Shown: positions 1-6,291 of the stretch, piece after piece
Position numbering within the stretch: the first letter of the stretch is position 1
How the letters are laid out: every line of letters starts with the position of its first letter
Assembly: GCA_026415275.1 (NCBI GenBank)
Contig: JAOAHK010000161.1
Coordinates: forward strand, 1 to 6,309
Reading direction: 5' to 3'
Source: Anaerolineales bacterium
Lineage (GTDB): Bacteria > Chloroflexota > Anaerolineae > Anaerolineales > UBA4823
DNA: 6,309 bases
Made by a program: the position numbers and the translations under genes
The notes under the pieces: generated by a model
Seen by the model: only the letters and a program-made list of their open reading frames with translations
Databases searched by the model: none
What the model was told of the DNA's origin: nothing

Positions 1-66
1 GGCATATGGAGTGGATTCAGGATAAAATATTTCAACCCATTCCTTACCGTAATGAGGAGACCATGA
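1..66 (+). other. Possible 3' end of an upstream gene (frame 1)
   Basis: Frame 1 is open from the left edge to a TGA at 64-66, which overlaps the preferred isomerase start as ATGA. This is the geometry of a translationally coupled upstream gene. The 21 readable residues (GIWSGFRIK... to ...MRRP) match no family I recognise, so this may be chance. The isomerase frame is itself open to the window edge, so a longer isomerase start cannot be fully excluded. Confidence 0.2.
54..59 (+). promoter_or_regulatory. Ribosome binding site of the isomerase gene
   Basis: GAGGAG lies 3 nt before the ATG at 63. The spacing is shorter than ideal, but it is the only purine-rich Shine-Dalgarno match near the family-typical start, so it helps decide between the starts at 63 and 6. 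Confidence 0.5.
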
Positions 67-1136
67 TTTTCGACGATCTCTCCATTTATCCCCGTTATGA
101 TCGACAGAACATGCTCTGGCATCTTCAGCACCTTGCCGAGCAATTGCAAGAAGGTTGGCAGATTGGTATGGATCAAGAATTGGGTGGAATCTTTTCACCC
201 CAGCATATTCTTGTTGTAGGCGTTGGTGGATCGGCAATCGGGGCTGATTTGGTCAATAACTATGTAGTCCAACAATTATCCATCCCCTTTAGCCTGATTC
301 GAGATTACGAAATCCCGGCTTGGGCAACGGGCCCCTCGTATCTGGTCATTGGCTCCTCTCATTCGGGCAACACCGAAGAGGTCTTATATGCAATGAAAGT
401 AGCTAGAAAACGGGGTTGTTCACTAATTGGAATATCTACGGGGGGGAAACTGGCAGACTTCGCTGCTGACAAAAAGTTTCCCCTTTGGAAATACAATTAT
501 CAAGGACAACCTCGATCTGCGGTTGGTTACTCTTTTAGCTTAATTCTAGCCTTGCTATACCGCTTTCAAGCGATACCTGATCCATTTGCAGAGCTCCAGA
601 GCGCTATCCATGCAATGTCTGAATTGCAAAAAAAGGTCGATCCACACATCCCTACTGTGCACAACCCTGCCAAAAGGATGGCGGGACAATTGATCGGCAG
701 ATGGGTTACAATTTATGGAGCTGGATTTCTTGCCCCCGTTGCCCGGCGTTGGAAAACCCAAATCAATGAACTTGCCAAAGCCTGGGCGCAGTTTGAGGAT
801 ATTCCCGAAGCAAATCACAATACCCTTACCGGCACCCAAAACCCTGAAGCGCTGATGTCCCAAATTGTTGCCCTCTTCCTGCGCTCTGGCTTCCTGCACC
901 CTCGCCACCAACAGCGTTTGAATATGACCAAACACGAGTTCATGCTGCAAGGCTTGGGAACCGACTTTATCGATGCCGAAGGGGATACACCCCTTGCTCA
1001 CTTGTGGACAACACTTTTGCTAGGTGACTATATTGCCTACTATCTCGCAATCGCTTACGGTGTCGACCCGACACCCATCGACATCCTAGAAAATTTCAAA
1101 CGCGAAGTGGGAAAGCTGCCTCTCCCTCCAACCTAA
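63..1136 (+). CDS. Bifunctional phosphoglucose/phosphomannose isomerase (SIS family)
   Basis: Cytosolic sugar isomerase expected to interconvert glucose-6-P, mannose-6-P and fructose-6-P, feeding glycolysis and GDP-mannose synthesis. The 357-aa product has the two-SIS-domain layout of the archaeal/bacterial PGI/PMI family. The first SIS domain carries GVGGSAIG at residues 53-60 and the phosphosugar-binding SSHSGNTEE at 98-106. STGGKL at 125-130 and PRSAVGYSF at 150-158 follow. The second domain has KTQINELAK at 231-239 and the family catalytic signature PEANHN (Glu249, His252). It ends with the typical GVDPTPIDILENFK helix near 333-345. The start at 63 is preferred because family members begin with a short DDL...NM segment, matched here by MIFDDL, and because GAGGAG lies 3 nt upstream. 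An in-frame ATG at 6 would add 19 residues unlike the family. Its stop overlaps the convergent PAP2 gene by 4 nt. Family assignment is firm; dual substrate use is inferred from the family. Confidence 0.93.
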   Translation: MIFDDLSIYPRYDRQNMLWHLQHLAEQLQEGWQIGMDQELGGIFSPQHILVVGVGGSAIGADLVNNYVVQQLSIPFSLIRDYEIPAWATGPSYLVIGSSHSGNTEEVLYAMKVARKRGCSLIGISTGGKLADFAADKKFPLWKYNYQGQPRSAVGYSFSLILALLYRFQAIPDPFAELQSAIHAMSELQKKVDPHIPTVHNPAKRMAGQLIGRWVTIYGAGFLAPVARRWKTQINELAKAWAQFEDIPEANHNTLTGTQNPEALMSQIVALFLRSGFLHPRHQQRLNMTKHEFMLQGLGTDFIDAEGDTPLAHLWTTLLLGDYIAYYLAIAYGVDPTPIDILENFKREVGKLPLPPT

Positions 1137-1639
1137 GCAAACACCCCTAAGCAGAGCAGACCGACAAAAGCCCCTAGGGCTGCCCCAGCGAGGATATCTG
1201 ACAGGTAATGAAGGCCTAAAGCCACACGAGAAAGACTGACCAGCGGCGCCCAAATCGCCAAACCTACTCCCCACAGCGGAGGGCCAAACCCCATTCCCAG
1301 AACTGCCAAAAGGATCGCCCGCGCCGCATGACCCGAAGGAAAAGAATGCGGATCGGTACGCCGATAGATTGCGCCCCACTCCCCCTGCGGTCTTTGCCGC
1401 TTAACCGAAAACTTAATTCCCAAGACCATGATGGCAAGGATCAAAATCGAGCTAGCATACAGAATCGCAACCTGCCGCATAGAAGGAACCAAAACCCCAA
1501 CCAAAAGCAACCCGAACAACCAAAACCAAGAATCCCCCGAATGGGCGAAGAAAGCGGCTGCCCTCTTCAACCAAACCGAATTTTCACCTATGCGCAATTT
1601 TTCGCTGAGGCGCGCATCCCATTCCATCCAGCGTTTCAT
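1133..1639 (-). CDS. PAP2-family integral membrane phosphatase
   Basis: A 168-aa polytopic membrane protein with the full three-part PAP2 active site: KX6RP (Lys76, Arg83-Pro84), PSGH (101-104, general-acid His104) and SRX5HX3D (Ser137-Arg138, His144, Asp148). Hydrophobic stretches around residues 38-51, 57-75, 107-134 and 150-167 indicate several membrane helices. Family members remove phosphate from lipid phosphates such as undecaprenyl pyrophosphate, phosphatidate or phosphatidylglycerophosphate. The substrate here cannot be read from sequence. It is last in the three-gene - strand operon. Its ATG overlaps the upstream TGA as ATGA (1636-1639), implying translational coupling, which fits the weak Shine-Dalgarno just upstream (GGAAG or AAGAG at poor spacing). 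A second Met at residue 5 is a possible alternative start. The 3' end overlaps the convergent isomerase gene by 4 nt. Confidence 0.9.
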   Translation of the reverse strand: MKRWMEWDARLSEKLRIGENSVWLKRAAAFFAHSGDSWFWLFGLLLVGVLVPSMRQVAILYASSILILAIMVLGIKFSVKRQRPQGEWGAIYRRTDPHSFPSGHAARAILLAVLGMGFGPPLWGVGLAIWAPLVSLSRVALGLHYLSDILAGAALGAFVGLLCLGVFA

Positions 1640-2427
1640 GCTGCTCTTTTTCTTCCCAGACGTTGAAGTAAATCGGCTTCGACAATTGCAAATTGATGGG
1701 GTTTATCGATGTCCATTCCCATTTCTGGATAAGGGCAAACAATCGCTCTGCCTGTTATTTTCATCCGCGCAGCTACAGTTCGCACAGCTTGTTCTAAAGT
1801 AATTTGCCGGATAAGGAGCAAAAGCAAGGTGTCAATTCCAATCAACGCAGCCTGTTTGAACACATTCTTGCGGGCAGCGATAATTTTCTTCCACATCTCT
1901 TGGTTCCCTGCAGCCAAGGTTGCTCGCACAACGTTCATATCGCCCCCACACACCTCGATATCTTTCAAATGGGTGTAGGAACGCCGTGAATGGGGATATT
2001 TGGCTTCCATCACTTGCCGCTCGATAACCGTGTAAAACACATCCTCGTCGGTTTGCATAGTGGTCTGTACCAACCAATCAACCATCTCTCCAGTGATCGC
2101 GGGTATATCTGATGAAACCAAAACGACATGATGTGCTGTTGCATCCAACTCCAAAACCTTTTTCATCCCCTCCAATATATTAGAGAGCATCTCTCCTTGA
2201 TTAGGCAAGATGGCTTGCACCTTGCTAGTCAAAACCTCTTCCGGCAATGGGGTACCAACAACAACGACATGACTAATTTGGGCAGCGTTTTCCAACGCCT
2301 CTAGTACCCACTGGATCATTGGCTTGCCGGCAATTTGCAGCAAAGCTTTCGCCCTTCCCTGAGATAATGGGTAAAGGGGTTCACCTTCTTGAGGAATTCC
2401 ACCCGCAGCGACTATTGCAGGAAGCAT
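1636..2427 (-). CDS. MobA/IspD-like nucleotidyltransferase (NTP_transf_3 type)
   Basis: A 263-aa soluble protein with a nucleotidyltransferase Rossmann-like fold, expected to couple an NTP to a small phosphorylated compound and release pyrophosphate. Visible elements are the N-terminal AIVAAGG strand-loop (4-10), the AKALLQIAGKPMIQWVLEAL segment (26-45) with the conserved Lys27 and GKPM, SSDIPAIT (105-112; Asp107 in the usual metal-site position), a GGDMNVV strand (161-167) and GMDIDKPHQF (237-246), which resembles the C-terminal DIDTPEDL of such enzymes. The usual GTR after the first glycines is replaced by a longer loop (IPQEGEPLYPLSQGR). Start at 2427 is supported by AGGAG 8 nt upstream and by TAATG overlap with the preceding gene. 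It also overlaps the downstream PAP2 gene (ATGA). The nucleotide and acceptor are unknown; molybdopterin, isoprenoid and polyol phosphates are all conceivable, and none is shown. Confidence 0.82.
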   Translation of the reverse strand: MLPAIVAAGGIPQEGEPLYPLSQGRAKALLQIAGKPMIQWVLEALENAAQISHVVVVGTPLPEEVLTSKVQAILPNQGEMLSNILEGMKKVLELDATAHHVVLVSSDIPAITGEMVDWLVQTTMQTDEDVFYTVIERQVMEAKYPHSRRSYTHLKDIEVCGGDMNVVRATLAAGNQEMWKKIIAARKNVFKQAALIGIDTLLLLLIRQITLEQAVRTVAARMKITGRAIVCPYPEMGMDIDKPHQFAIVEADLLQRLGRKRAA

Positions 2428-3326
2428 TAATTCAACTCCTGAAGTTGAGGTTCTAAGCCGAGCTGGTCTAAAAGTTCGTTCAACTCCTCGATGGTCAATT
2501 TGCGTCCCTTACCGCTGGCGGCAATCAAAGCTGCTTCCATCATATTTGTCCCAAAAGAGCGCCCTTCGATAACGGGAGTTGAGGTCACAAGGTATTTCAC
2601 CCCTGCTTGTCGGAAGAGCTCGACATCTGAAGCTGTAGTCGTGTTAGTGGCAATCACTTTGCCATCCAATCGCTCAGGCATGTGCCGTTTGACGTAATGA
2701 CAATCTCCAGCAATCACGCTTGCCCATTGATAGTACTTTTCCCATTTGGGAACACGTTCCTCTTGTCTTTCTCCAGTTGGATACAGCCATTCAAAGGGCA
2801 AGCGACCGGCGATCGGCATCAAGATCGCTGCTAAAACTTTTAGGGTTGATGTCTTGCGGATGGGAATGGGTAATCCTAAGGCAAACATCATATCACCAAA
2901 GACACACTCGTAGCCATGATCAGCAAAGGAGCAAGCCATTCCCCAACGGTCGACGCCGACGGTAATAAAAGCTCTTCGCTCCTTCACATATTCCCCGATC
3001 TTTTCATCGATAAATGGCGCTAAGCGATATTCTAAGGAGTTTTTCAAGCCAGCTCCATCGACAATGGGCGTTTTCTGGACAAAGCGAACCATAGACTGCA
3101 CAGAATATAAGGGATACCACTTTCGATCCACCATGACGCCTAAATCCGCCCCGCCCACGCCAAACGCATCCACATTTCCATCCAATTCCTGATAAAGCCG
3201 CGCTGCTTTTTCCATATCACCATCGGTTCCAATCCGTTCGATCAATACCGTTTCCCCCAACAGTTTCACCTCCACGCTTTTGTCGCGTTTCGATGAACCA
3301 ATGCTAATGCTCACTGCGCGTTTCAT
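2427..3326 (-). CDS. Conserved protein of unknown activity ('quinate 5-dehydrogenase'-labelled family)
   Basis: A 299-aa soluble protein, first gene of the three-gene - strand operon. It resembles, from memory, a family in Firmicutes and Chloroflexota genomes that automatic annotation sometimes calls quinate 5-dehydrogenase. Shared blocks include SIGSSKRD (8-15), GTDGD (33-37), FGVGGADL (55-62), TPIVDGAGLKN (86-96), GVDRWGMA (124-131), FGDMMFALGLPIP (143-155), LYPTGERQEE (181-190), IAGDCHYVKRHMPE (205-218), TNTTTASDVEL (227-237) and EGRSFGTNMMEA (254-265). I see no clear dinucleotide-binding glycine loop placed as in shikimate/quinate dehydrogenases, so that function is not supported. No signal peptide or membrane helix is evident. 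The start at 3326 is chosen because GGAGG lies 8 nt upstream and MKRAVSISIGSSKRD matches the family start; an in-frame ATG at 3371 would add 15 residues and falls in a possible -10. Existence of the gene is firm; its function is unknown. Confidence 0.85.
   Translation of the reverse strand: MKRAVSISIGSSKRDKSVEVKLLGETVLIERIGTDGDMEKAARLYQELDGNVDAFGVGGADLGVMVDRKWYPLYSVQSMVRFVQKTPIVDGAGLKNSLEYRLAPFIDEKIGEYVKERRAFITVGVDRWGMACSFADHGYECVFGDMMFALGLPIPIRKTSTLKVLAAILMPIAGRLPFEWLYPTGERQEERVPKWEKYYQWASVIAGDCHYVKRHMPERLDGKVIATNTTTASDVELFRQAGVKYLVTSTPVIEGRSFGTNMMEAALIAASGKGRKLTIEELNELLDQLGLEPQLQELN
2436..2440 (-). promoter_or_regulatory. Ribosome binding site of the nucleotidyltransferase gene
   Basis: AGGAG on the - strand, 8 nt before the ATG at 2427 and located inside the last codons of the preceding gene. 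Together with the TAATG junction it fixes the start. Confidence 0.7.
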
Positions 3327-3334
3327 GCCATCCG

Positions 3335-3339
3335 CCTCC
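3335..3339 (-). promoter_or_regulatory. Ribosome binding site deciding the 3326 start
   Basis: GGAGG on the - strand with an 8-nt spacer to the ATG at 3326. It is the strongest Shine-Dalgarno in the window and favours 3326 over the upstream in-frame ATG at 3371. Confidence 0.75.
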
Positions 3340-3365
3340 AAATCATCTCTGTCTAAGACAACCCC

Positions 3366-3371
3366 AATCAT
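3366..3371 (-). promoter_or_regulatory. Possible -10 element of the three-gene - strand operon
   Basis: TATGAT on the - strand, about 40 nt before the ATG at 3326, is one mismatch from TATAAT. No good -35 is visible 16-18 nt upstream, so this is a weak candidate from position and sequence only. Confidence 0.25.
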
Positions 3372-3496
3372 ACTCCAACGTTACCGCTTTGGATAGATGG
3401 AATGAATAGATACTCGTGTGCATCCATTTGCAGGCGAGGATGCTCCAGCTTCAGAGCTTCTCAGTGGCAGATTTCCTCGTCCCCATCAGTTAGGAG

Positions 3497-3502
3497 TATA
3501 AT
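3497..3502 (+). promoter_or_regulatory. Candidate -10 element of the aminotransferase gene
   Basis: A perfect TATAAT hexamer 45 nt before the ATG at 3548. The best upstream -35 match (TTCCTC at 3473-3478, 18-nt spacer) is poor. The location between two divergent genes supports a promoter here. A second, weaker candidate (TATACT at 3526-3531) lies too close to the ribosome binding site to leave a normal leader. Confidence 0.45.
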
Positions 3503-3533
3503 CATAGAAAATCCACCTTCTTTTGTATACTTT

Positions 3534-3538
3534 AGGAG
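3534..3538 (+). promoter_or_regulatory. Ribosome binding site of the aminotransferase gene
   Basis: AGGAG with a 9-nt spacer to the ATG at 3548 but only 3 nt to the in-frame ATG at 3542. The spacing favours the second ATG as the start. Confidence 0.65.
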
Positions 3539-3547
3539 AAAATGCTC

Positions 3548-4495
3548 ATGTCCATTCCTCTCCATGCGTATTTCCAGGGGAAAATTGTCCCTTATTCTGA
3601 AGCCAAAATTAGCGTTCTGACCCACGGGTTAAACTATGGAACAGCCGTTTTTGGTGGGTTGCGCGCCTATTGGAACGCCGAACAGGAGGAACTCTATCTT
3701 TTCCGCCCCCTTGATCACTATCGCAGGTTTTTGAACTCCGCCAAATTGCTTCGTATGGAGATCAATCACACTCCTGAGAGCCTAACGCAGATCACTATCG
3801 ATCTCATCCGCCAAAGCCACTATCGCCAAGACATTTACATTCGCCCCATAGCCTACAAAGCAGATGAGGTAATCGGGGTAAGACTGCACGACCTCCGCGA
3901 TGAACTCGCTATTGTTGCCCTTCCCTTCGAACGTTATCTTAAAAATGACACCGATGCTCATGTCACCTTCTCATCCTGGCGGCGCATTGATGACAATGCT
4001 ATCCCGGCGCGAGGCAAGATCAGCGGTGCTTACATTAACTCCGCATTCATCAAGACCGACGCCGTGCTTGCAGGTTTTGACGAAGCGCTGGTGTTGACTC
4101 AAGAGGGCCATGTCTCTGAAGGAAGCGCAATGAACGTGTTTATGGTCAAAGATGGGGTACTCATTACCCCACCAATCACGGATAACATTCTCGAAGGCAT
4201 CACGCGCCGCACCGTGATCGAACTGGCACAAGGGGAACTCCACCTAACCGTCTTTGAACGCCCCATCGATCGCACCGAGATTTATTTATGCGATGAATTG
4301 ATCCTGACCGGTTCGGCAGCGCAAATCGTCGCCGTCACGCGGGTTGACCATCACCCCATTGGTTCAGGGGTTATGGGACCGATCACGGCTGCCTTAAGGG
4401 AAAACTTTGAGAAAGCCATCCGCGGCCACCTGCCCAAATACCAGCATTGGAACACCCCGGTTTACCTAAGCGAACGGGTGATGCAACACAATTAA
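3548..4495 (+). CDS. ilvE: Branched-chain amino acid aminotransferase (fold-type IV PLP enzyme)
   Basis: Cytosolic PLP enzyme expected to transfer amino groups between glutamate/2-oxoglutarate and Leu/Ile/Val or their keto acids, the last step of branched-chain amino acid synthesis. The 315-aa length is normal for bacterial IlvE. Visible class IV features are HGLNYGTAVFGGLRAY (26-41), RPIAYKADEVIGV (99-111), the presumed Schiff-base Lys157 in ARGKISGAYINS, VSEGSAMNVFMV (189-200; Glu191 expected to contact the PLP ring nitrogen), NILEGITRRTV (213-223) and the phosphate-binding TGSAAQIVAV (254-263). The familiar FEG after the first block is FGG here, a variant I recall from related bacterial branches. 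D-amino-acid transaminase and aminodeoxychorismate lyase share the fold but fit less well in length and motifs. It is monocistronic in view, divergent from the 3326 gene. Its stop overlaps the convergent glycosyltransferase stop by 4 nt. No T-box consensus was seen upstream. Confidence 0.92.
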   Translation: MSIPLHAYFQGKIVPYSEAKISVLTHGLNYGTAVFGGLRAYWNAEQEELYLFRPLDHYRRFLNSAKLLRMEINHTPESLTQITIDLIRQSHYRQDIYIRPIAYKADEVIGVRLHDLRDELAIVALPFERYLKNDTDAHVTFSSWRRIDDNAIPARGKISGAYINSAFIKTDAVLAGFDEALVLTQEGHVSEGSAMNVFMVKDGVLITPPITDNILEGITRRTVIELAQGELHLTVFERPIDRTEIYLCDELILTGSAAQIVAVTRVDHHPIGSGVMGPITAALRENFEKAIRGHLPKYQHWNTPVYLSERVMQHN

Positions 4496-5712
4496 TCCGA
4501 ATGGGAAGCAAGCCCTTCGATAATCGCCAAAAAATCGGCCGCCAATTTTTTGCGGTTATACTGAATTTCGATTGCTTTTTGTCCATTTTTTCCCATTTCG
4601 GCAACCAGGGCTGGATTCTGGGCTAAGAACCTCACCGCCTCGGCTAATGCATGGGGATCCCCCGGTGGAACAGCAACGCCTGCTTGATTTTCCTCCACCA
4701 CTTGGCGGATGACACCCGGAATGGCAAGCAACACCGCTTTTCCCGCTGCCATATAATCGAACACTTTGTTGGGAAAAACTGTTCCATAGAGGGGGATTGG
4801 CTTTAGGATTGCCAGACAAGCATCCGCTCCACTCAACACCTTTGCCATGTCTCTCTTTGCTACCGAAGGGAGAAAGAGCACATTTGTCAACCCTTTTTGG
4901 GATGCCTCTCGCTGCAAGCGAGGTTTTTCTTTTCCATCTCCGACCAACACAAAAACAACCTCTGGGATCGCTTGGAGTTCTTCCGCTGCGACCAAAACTT
5001 GATCCAAATCGTTAGATAAACCATGCGCACCAGCGTATAAAACTACAAACTTTCCCTCTAAGCCATTCTCTCGCCGAAAATCCCGTCCTTGATCATCTGA
5101 AACGAACAAATCGAGGTCCGAGCCATTGGGGACAACTTCCACCCGCTTTGCCCCTCGCCCCCGAACATGATCGGTAAAACCTGGAGAATTCACCACCACG
5201 AGATCGGCTTGGCGGAGCAAAAAACGCTCTAACCATTCAGAGGCAGCAATTAGAACGGGATTTTTCAAAACGCCAACCTGTATGGCAAAAGCAGGCCACA
5301 GGTCACGCACTTCAAACAACAGTGGTCTTCGATTGAGTTTCGCCACCAACCACGCCGTGATCACCTGAAAGATGGGCGGAGAAGTGCCCCAAACAACACT
5401 CACCCCTTTCACCCCCAAAGCATACCAAAGGGAAGTAAACATAAAACTGATAAAACTCAGCGTGCGATGCACAAAACTACGGTGAAAGGCACGATAGACA
5501 GGCACTCTGAGGATAACCACTTCCCCGCTGCCAATCTTTACCTGCTCTATCTTTTCATTCGATTGTTCGGCGCCCGTCATATAATTGATTGGACTGGTAA
5601 TCACCACCACCTGATGGCCGCACTCGGCAAAGAAGCGCGCCAGTTCATGGTGACGGGTGCCACCCGGCTCATCCAGCGCTGCAAAGGCTTGATGAATAAG
5701 GAGAATCTTCAT
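4492..5712 (-). CDS. Glycosyltransferase family 4 protein, WbuB-like
   Basis: A 406-aa GT-B glycosyltransferase expected to add a sugar from a nucleotide-sugar donor to a lipid-linked or surface polysaccharide at the cytoplasmic membrane face. The N-terminal acceptor domain starts MKILLIHQAF and has the glycine loop EPGGTRHHELARF (15-27), a hydrophobic stretch near 84-100 and FEVRDLWP (133-140), typical of the WbuB/WcaI group. VPNGSDLDLF (194-203) leads into the donor domain, with VLYAGAHG (224-231), VGDG (257-260) and PNKVFDYMAAGKAV (314-327). The GT4 E-x7-E signature is altered to Thr311-x7-Asp319, which I believe is normal for this subgroup. Start at 5712 is chosen because MKILLI is the usual start; an in-frame ATG at 5748 would add 12 residues and overlap the upstream gene. 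The Shine-Dalgarno is weak (AGAGCTGG). It lies 14 nt after the heparinase-like stop, so probably the same operon. Confidence 0.9.
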   Translation of the reverse strand: MKILLIHQAFAALDEPGGTRHHELARFFAECGHQVVVITSPINYMTGAEQSNEKIEQVKIGSGEVVILRVPVYRAFHRSFVHRTLSFISFMFTSLWYALGVKGVSVVWGTSPPIFQVITAWLVAKLNRRPLLFEVRDLWPAFAIQVGVLKNPVLIAASEWLERFLLRQADLVVVNSPGFTDHVRGRGAKRVEVVPNGSDLDLFVSDDQGRDFRRENGLEGKFVVLYAGAHGLSNDLDQVLVAAEELQAIPEVVFVLVGDGKEKPRLQREASQKGLTNVLFLPSVAKRDMAKVLSGADACLAILKPIPLYGTVFPNKVFDYMAAGKAVLLAIPGVIRQVVEENQAGVAVPPGDPHALAEAVRFLAQNPALVAEMGKNGQKAIEIQYNRKKLAADFLAIIEGLASHSD

Positions 5713-5726
5713 ATCCAGCTCTGCAT

Positions 5727-6291
5727 CTAGATTGTCGGCAACTCCCACACCGTTTCGAGGGTCGTAGGCAGAAATTCATCTCCTTCTAAAATGATCGAAA
5801 GCGCTGGCTGGAGCAAGTTATATGTAGGCGATAGATAACCATAAGTCTCGCCTGCCATACTCTCACCAAAAACCACTTTTCCCGCTTCAACAATGCGCAA
5901 CTTGAAGTGGGGTGAAGCACGCAACCTCAAGCGGATTTCTTGGGAGTTTACCTTGAGCAGCAACATCCAACTTTTTTCCTCCAGAAAAATCTGCCACTCA
6001 CAGGGATACACAAGCCAATGCAAACGGATGAAACGTCTCGATTGCCACTTTTTCTGCTTCGGCGATTCAACCCTATCCCTAATAATAAAGAGGCGCTCGT
6101 CTCGCAAGGTAACACAACGTTGTACCCGAACACCAAGAGAACGATAGCCATCGTGTTCTCCCCCAACGGTCAAGTCGTTCTTCCCATCATCAAAACTTCC
6201 AACGAGGATTTTGGTTTTTGCCCAGTCCAGCCAAAGGAATCTGCCTGCTCTGGTCATTGGGTTGCGATTATCAACCGTAACGGTGTTATGA
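5727..6291 (-). CDS. Heparinase II/III-family protein, C-terminal fragment (5' end outside window)
   Basis: Only the last 187 residues are present; the N-terminal part lies beyond the right edge. The fragment opens with HNTVTVDNRNPM followed by GRFLWLDWAK. This matches the (S/T)HNTVTVDG segment that begins the beta-sandwich domain of heparinase II/III-like polysaccharide lyases. The rest is rich in alternating beta strands (for example VQRCVTLRDERLFIIRDRV), as expected for that C-terminal domain. The alpha/alpha toroid with the catalytic Tyr/His would be upstream and cannot be assessed, so lyase activity is unproven. Such proteins often sit in exopolysaccharide clusters beside GT4 enzymes, as here, where they may trim or modify the exported glycan. 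An apparent ATG start at 6306-6308 giving MCIRDS is adapter sequence, not a real start; the Ser before HNTV is also two-thirds adapter. Confidence 0.82.

Noticed and set aside
555..1001. 148-codon open frame on the - strand inside the isomerase gene
   Set aside because: It is antisense to a well-supported SIS-family gene and its translation has no recognisable motifs; a shadow of the + strand codon pattern.
1328..1802. Overlapping + strand open frames opposite the PAP2 and nucleotidyltransferase genes
   Set aside because: The - strand carries full PAP2 motifs and the nucleotidyltransferase fold; the + strand translations are low-complexity (Asn, Gln, Pro, Arg rich) and lack a good ribosome binding site.
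3327..3371. N-terminal extension of the unknown-family protein from the ATG at 3371
   Set aside because: The GGAGG site 8 nt before the ATG at 3326 and the family-like MKRAVSISIG start favour the shorter form; the upstream ATG lies in a possible -10.
3372..3541. T-box or other leader riboswitch upstream of ilvE
   Set aside because: No T-box antiterminator consensus, no clear terminator hairpin with a U-run, and the leader after the -10 candidate is only about 40 nt.
3402..3620. Small + strand open frame of 72 codons in front of ilvE
   Set aside because: It runs through the promoter candidate and overlaps the start of ilvE in another frame; no ribosome binding site or recognisable sequence.
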